Shown one piece after another: positions 61,314 to 64,000 of a stretch of 64,000 nt of DNA. The stretch is from contig JAJYIR010000005.1 of NCBI GenBank assembly GCA_021789935.1, forward strand, positions 37,139 to 101,138, given 5' to 3'. Numbering within the stretch: position 1 is the first letter of the stretch; every line of letters starts with the position of its first letter. The translations under genes were made by a program, and so were the position numbers. The stretch comes from Nitrospirota bacterium (lineage in GTDB: Bacteria > Nitrospirota > Thermodesulfovibrionia > Thermodesulfovibrionales > JdFR-88). The notes below the pieces were generated by a model. It saw only the letters and a list, made by a program, of their open reading frames with translations, was not told where the DNA came from and did not search any database.

Positions 61314-62450
61314 TCAGCTTCGGGCTGCGGGCAGCAGGATATCAACGGTTGTCCCATGGCCCGTTATGCTTGTGATTTTCACATCGCCTCCCATTTTCTT
61401 TATCATTTTTTTGACGATGACCAGGCCCAGCCCCGTACCCTGCTTTTTAGTCGTATTGAAGGGTTTGAAGAGTCTGTTCATCTGTTCTTTCCCCATGCCG
61501 GAGCCATTGTCCGCCACCCGGACCAGCAACATCCTGCCAAGCCTGAAAAGCCCGAACAGTATTTCACCCCCCCCGGTATTGGCAAGCGCGTCCACGGAGT
61601 TTGCCACCAGGTTCAGGAGGACCTGTTTCAATGCCCTTGGGTCGCACATCGCCAGGGCGGGGGACGCGGCATCCAGCTCTATGTTTATGCCCTTTCCCGA
61701 GAAATCGCATTTAACAAGGGAAACGAAATCTGCCAGGAATACGGACAGTTCCAGCTCCCCGATTTCGAGGGCCTCATATCCGTTAAAATTCTTCAGTGAT
61801 TTAAGCAGGTATTCCATTCTTGACACCTCCTCCTGGATGCGTTCGAGGTGTTTTTTTAAAATTGCGGGGCCATGTTCCGCTTTGAGGATGCCAAGGGAGA
61901 GCTTTATCGAGTTCAGGGGGTTTATGAGCTCATGCCGCAACCCGGAAAGGGCGTAACCCAGGCTGTTGGTCGTGCTTGCCGCCTCTGCTATGGCCTCAAG
62001 CCGGATCCGTTCGGTGATGTCCTGGAAGACCGCAACGTAGCAGGCCACTCTTTCCGCCCGGTCCCTGACCGGCGAGATTGTCCCCTCCAGATAAACAAGC
62101 TCCCCGTTTTTCTTCCTGCTTATCATGCGCCCGGCCCATGTTTTGCGGGCCGTCACTGTATCGAGGAAGCCTGTGTATATTGACCTCTCGTGACGGTGGC
62201 CGCCCAATACCACGGGAGACCTGCCAAGCACCTCCCCTCTGGGATATCCTGTCGTCCTTTCGAAGGCGGGGTTGACATACTCGATGTTCCCCTGCCTGCA
62301 TATTATCATCACCACCTCGTCCGTGGATTCAACGGCAGCGGCGAGGCGGGTTTTTTCCTCCTCGATCCTGTCAGCGCCGCATGTTTCCTTCCCGGCCACC
62401 CGGCCCAATGGACCGGCCCCGGAACCATTAATCGGCTGCATAGGCACCAT
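61314..62450 (-). CDS. PAS-domain sensor histidine kinase
   Basis: 378 residues, no membrane helix: a PAS domain at about 35-145 (ESTDEVVMIICRQGNIEYVNPAF ... VFQDITERI), a dimerisation helix with phospho-acceptor His173 in LRHELINPLNSIK, and an HATPase_c domain with N box LVANSVDAL, DNGSGMG and GTGLGLVIVKKM. A cytoplasmic NtrB-like sensor. No response regulator is adjacent; the HD-GYP gene diverges from it but lacks a receiver domain. Input unknown. Confidence 0.92.
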   Translation of the reverse strand: MVPMQPINGSGAGPLGRVAGKETCGADRIEEEKTRLAAAVESTDEVVMIICRQGNIEYVNPAFERTTGYPRGEVLGRSPVVLGGHRHERSIYTGFLDTVTARKTWAGRMISRKKNGELVYLEGTISPVRDRAERVACYVAVFQDITERIRLEAIAEAASTTNSLGYALSGLRHELINPLNSIKLSLGILKAEHGPAILKKHLERIQEEVSRMEYLLKSLKNFNGYEALEIGELELSVFLADFVSLVKCDFSGKGINIELDAASPALAMCDPRALKQVLLNLVANSVDALANTGGGEILFGLFRLGRMLLVRVADNGSGMGKEQMNRLFKPFNTTKKQGTGLGLVIVKKMIKKMGGDVKITSITGHGTTVDILLPAARS

Positions 62451-62688
62451 CCTTCATCATTGGCAGGGGAAAAAATTCCCTCCGCGTCATCCACTAGATT
62501 AAAAATTTCTCTCCGCAATGGATGTAATTCAGGTCACGCTTGGGGAAATTTAAAGAAATTTTCAGCAACATTATAAGAAAACCTAAAGTTGAAAATTTAA
62601 GTTTTAATGCTAAAGTCCCGATAAGAAAGTATCGATAAAAGCTATAAAACGTATCTGGAAACTGGAGGGTTTTAATACGCTTTTAAAG

Positions 62689-63681
62689 GTGGATCCCGGC
62701 GACCTGCGCCCTGGCATGTACGTTATTCTGCCCACGAACGTGGTTGGGCACCTGTTCACCGGGAACAGTTTCCTTATAAGGACCCGGCAGCAGATCGAAA
62801 AAATAATCACAAGCGGCTTGAAAGAAGTGACTATAGACACAAAAAAAGGGGCCTGGTCTGCGCCCGCCGGAGAGGAAGAAAACTGCATCAGAGAGGAAGC
62901 GCCTGTCGCCGCGGAGGAAAAGGCCCCGTATGGCGCGCCGGGGTTAACGGGAGCCGTCCCGGAGATGCTGAAAGAGAAAGAGACCATAGGCGGCGGCATG
63001 GACAAAGAAAAGAAAGCCAAAATCGTCTATTGGTCCAGCCTTGAAATAATGAGCAAATTCTTTGACGACCCGCGGGTGGAAAAAATAGCCCAGGTCAAAA
63101 GCGGGTTTGTCCCGGTTGTGGACGCGATCTTTTCTGACGATATGGCATTGGACATGGTAAAGCTGCTCCGGCACGACTATTACACCTATACGCATTCCGT
63201 AAACGTGGGGATTCTTTCCATTCTCCTGGCAAAAGCCTTTTTAAAAGACCCGGCAGGCCATAACATGCGTGAGCTTGGCGCCGGTTTTTTCCTGCACGAC
63301 CTGGGGAAAACGCGCATACCCGCCCAGATAATCAACAAGCCCGGCAGGCTTACCGGGAAGGAATGGGAGGTCATGAAGACACATCCCAGGGAAGGCTACA
63401 ACCTGCTTGCCGAGGGCGGGCACCTTACGGAAGAAAGCCGTGTTATAACGATGCAGCACCACGAACAGGAAGACGGCCTCGGATACCCGCTGGGGCTTAA
63501 AGGCGGCCAGATATTCCTTTACGCGCGCATTTGCCGCATCGCCGACATCTTTGACGCCCTCACTTCCTGGCGGCCATATCAGGAAGCGCGCTCCGTCTAT
63601 AACGCATTGTCCCTGATGAAGGGTATGGGCCTGGACAGGGAGCTCTTCGACAAGTTCGTGCGCCTTTTCGGAAAAAGCTAG
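62689..63681 (+). CDS. HD-GYP domain protein (probable c-di-GMP phosphodiesterase)
   Basis: 330 residues from GTG 62689. Residues 1-60 form the usual N-terminal DUF3391-like start (VDPGDLRPGMYVILP); the HD-GYP domain has HSVNVG, FLHDLGK (His203-Asp204), THPREG, QHHEQEDGLGYP (GYP 265-267) and ADIFDALTSWRPY. It likely hydrolyses c-di-GMP. Conserved residues (NTLLK) extend upstream of the GTG and a GGAGGG lies at 62664-62669, so the true start may be a near-cognate codon such as ACG 62677; not resolved. No riboswitch is visible in the 238-nt divergent region. Confidence 0.9.
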   Translation: MDPGDLRPGMYVILPTNVVGHLFTGNSFLIRTRQQIEKIITSGLKEVTIDTKKGAWSAPAGEEENCIREEAPVAAEEKAPYGAPGLTGAVPEMLKEKETIGGGMDKEKKAKIVYWSSLEIMSKFFDDPRVEKIAQVKSGFVPVVDAIFSDDMALDMVKLLRHDYYTYTHSVNVGILSILLAKAFLKDPAGHNMRELGAGFFLHDLGKTRIPAQIINKPGRLTGKEWEVMKTHPREGYNLLAEGGHLTEESRVITMQHHEQEDGLGYPLGLKGGQIFLYARICRIADIFDALTSWRPYQEARSVYNALSLMKGMGLDRELFDKFVRLFGKS

Positions 63682-63785
63682 CGCCGCATTTTTAAGGATT
63701 AGAAATAAATGGGCCTCAATGATCTGAAACTGCAGCCATCAACAGGCAAAGCACTAAATAATATCTTGAGCAGTTAAATCCGCCC

Positions 63786-63902
63786 CTATTTAGATGTGCT
63801 TTTTGGCTGTTTGTCTTGCTTCGCTTTTTGATCTTTTGCCAGTTTGGTCGCCTTTTGTTTCAGGTCTTTGTCCTTGCCCTTTTTGCCGCCTTTATCTCCC
63901 AT
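63786..63902 (-). CDS. Small lysine-rich protein, 38 residues
   Basis: From ATG 63902, preceded by a perfect AAAGGAGG with 5-nt spacing, the frame encodes 38 residues starting MGDKGGKKGKDKD and ending KSTSK. About 40 percent is lysine and the rest is mostly Gln, Asp, Ala and Gly, with no hydrophobic core, so it is probably disordered. Short basic proteins starting MGDK occur in many environmental bacteria with unknown role. The strong ribosome site and codon structure make this a likely real gene. Confidence 0.72.
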   Translation of the reverse strand: MGDKGGKKGKDKDLKQKATKLAKDQKAKQDKQPKSTSK

Positions 63903-64000
63903 ATGTGCCTCCTTTGGTATGGCCAGTTATTTCACGACTTTCGCGAACCGGTATCCCTCACGTTTAATGCTAACAGAAGTATGAGCCGCATCGCTAGTGT

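Noticed and set aside
62451..62688. c-di-GMP riboswitch before the HD-GYP gene
   Set aside because: A/T-rich region with a small CGATA/TATCG hairpin but none of the conserved aptamer core.
1..64000. CRISPR arrays, tRNA or rRNA genes, insertion sequences, prophage
   Set aside because: No regularly spaced repeats with unique spacers, no tRNA-like cloverleaf ends, no rRNA core sequences and no transposase or integrase motifs were seen on either strand.

Overview
The window looks like chromosomal housekeeping DNA from a Gram-negative, probably anaerobic bacterium. The grounds are a LolC/E-type lipoprotein exporter permease, a MurE with the DNPR motif of meso-diaminopimelate ligases, a lipobox protein and a four-gene pyruvate:ferredoxin oxidoreductase. 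Gene content and order resemble Nitrospirota or Desulfobacterota, but no marker here fixes the phylum. I see no tRNA, rRNA, CRISPR array, phage gene, transposase or integrase.

Layout. 1-4991 (minus): an alpha-glucan module of glucan water dikinase, a GH13 enzyme and a SemiSWEET sugar transporter cut by the window edge. 5193-17572: lysS, a membrane metallophosphoesterase, a lolC/E-like permease, a secreted PepSY-like protein, mnmG-rsmG, a cold-shock gene, a Cys-containing unknown, lipA-alaC, and a Zn alcohol dehydrogenase behind a stand-alone pyruvate-kinase C-terminal domain. 17715-25111: an overlapping run galU-hsp20-lon-thiL-DUF2062-rimO-M50 protease. 25194-43302: a complete division and cell-wall (dcw) cluster, mraZ-rsmH-ftsL-ftsI-murE-murF-mraY-murD-ftsW-murG-murC-murB-ddl-ftsQ-ftsA-ftsZ, with a sigma70 promoter and an exact three-box MraZ operator. 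43411-50641: a second cold-shock gene, DUF3786, a TIGR03960-type radical SAM protein, tgt and porGDAB. 51321-54604: a TPP riboswitch with terminator controlling thiS-thiG-thiE-thiC. 54623-64000: uspA, an ABC-F ATPase, an HD hydrolase, a second membrane metallophosphoesterase, a second GH13 enzyme behind a 29-codon ORF, a PAS histidine kinase, an HD-GYP protein and a 38-residue lysine-rich gene.

How the genes work together. The dcw cluster encodes the cytoplasmic peptidoglycan-precursor steps from MurC to MurG together with the divisome core (FtsL, I, W, Q, A, Z). The thi operon makes both thiamine halves (ThiC pyrimidine; ThiS/ThiG thiazole) and joins them (ThiE), while ThiL in the lon operon makes TPP, the ligand of the riboswitch and the cofactor of the adjacent PorB.

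The most unusual signal is at gene junctions. Short degenerate copies of a gene's last codons recur just past its stop codon (at least nine genes, often offset by 14 nt). At several dcw and thi junctions the spacer is filled by tiny basic ORFs whose stops overlap the next start, most strikingly ftsQ-ATGA-10aa-GTGA-13aa-TTGA-ftsA. A related oddity is the repeated (AAAAAG/AAAAAC)n tracts that give many conserved proteins lysine-rich inserts or tails. All calls are from reading the sequence; no database search was possible.
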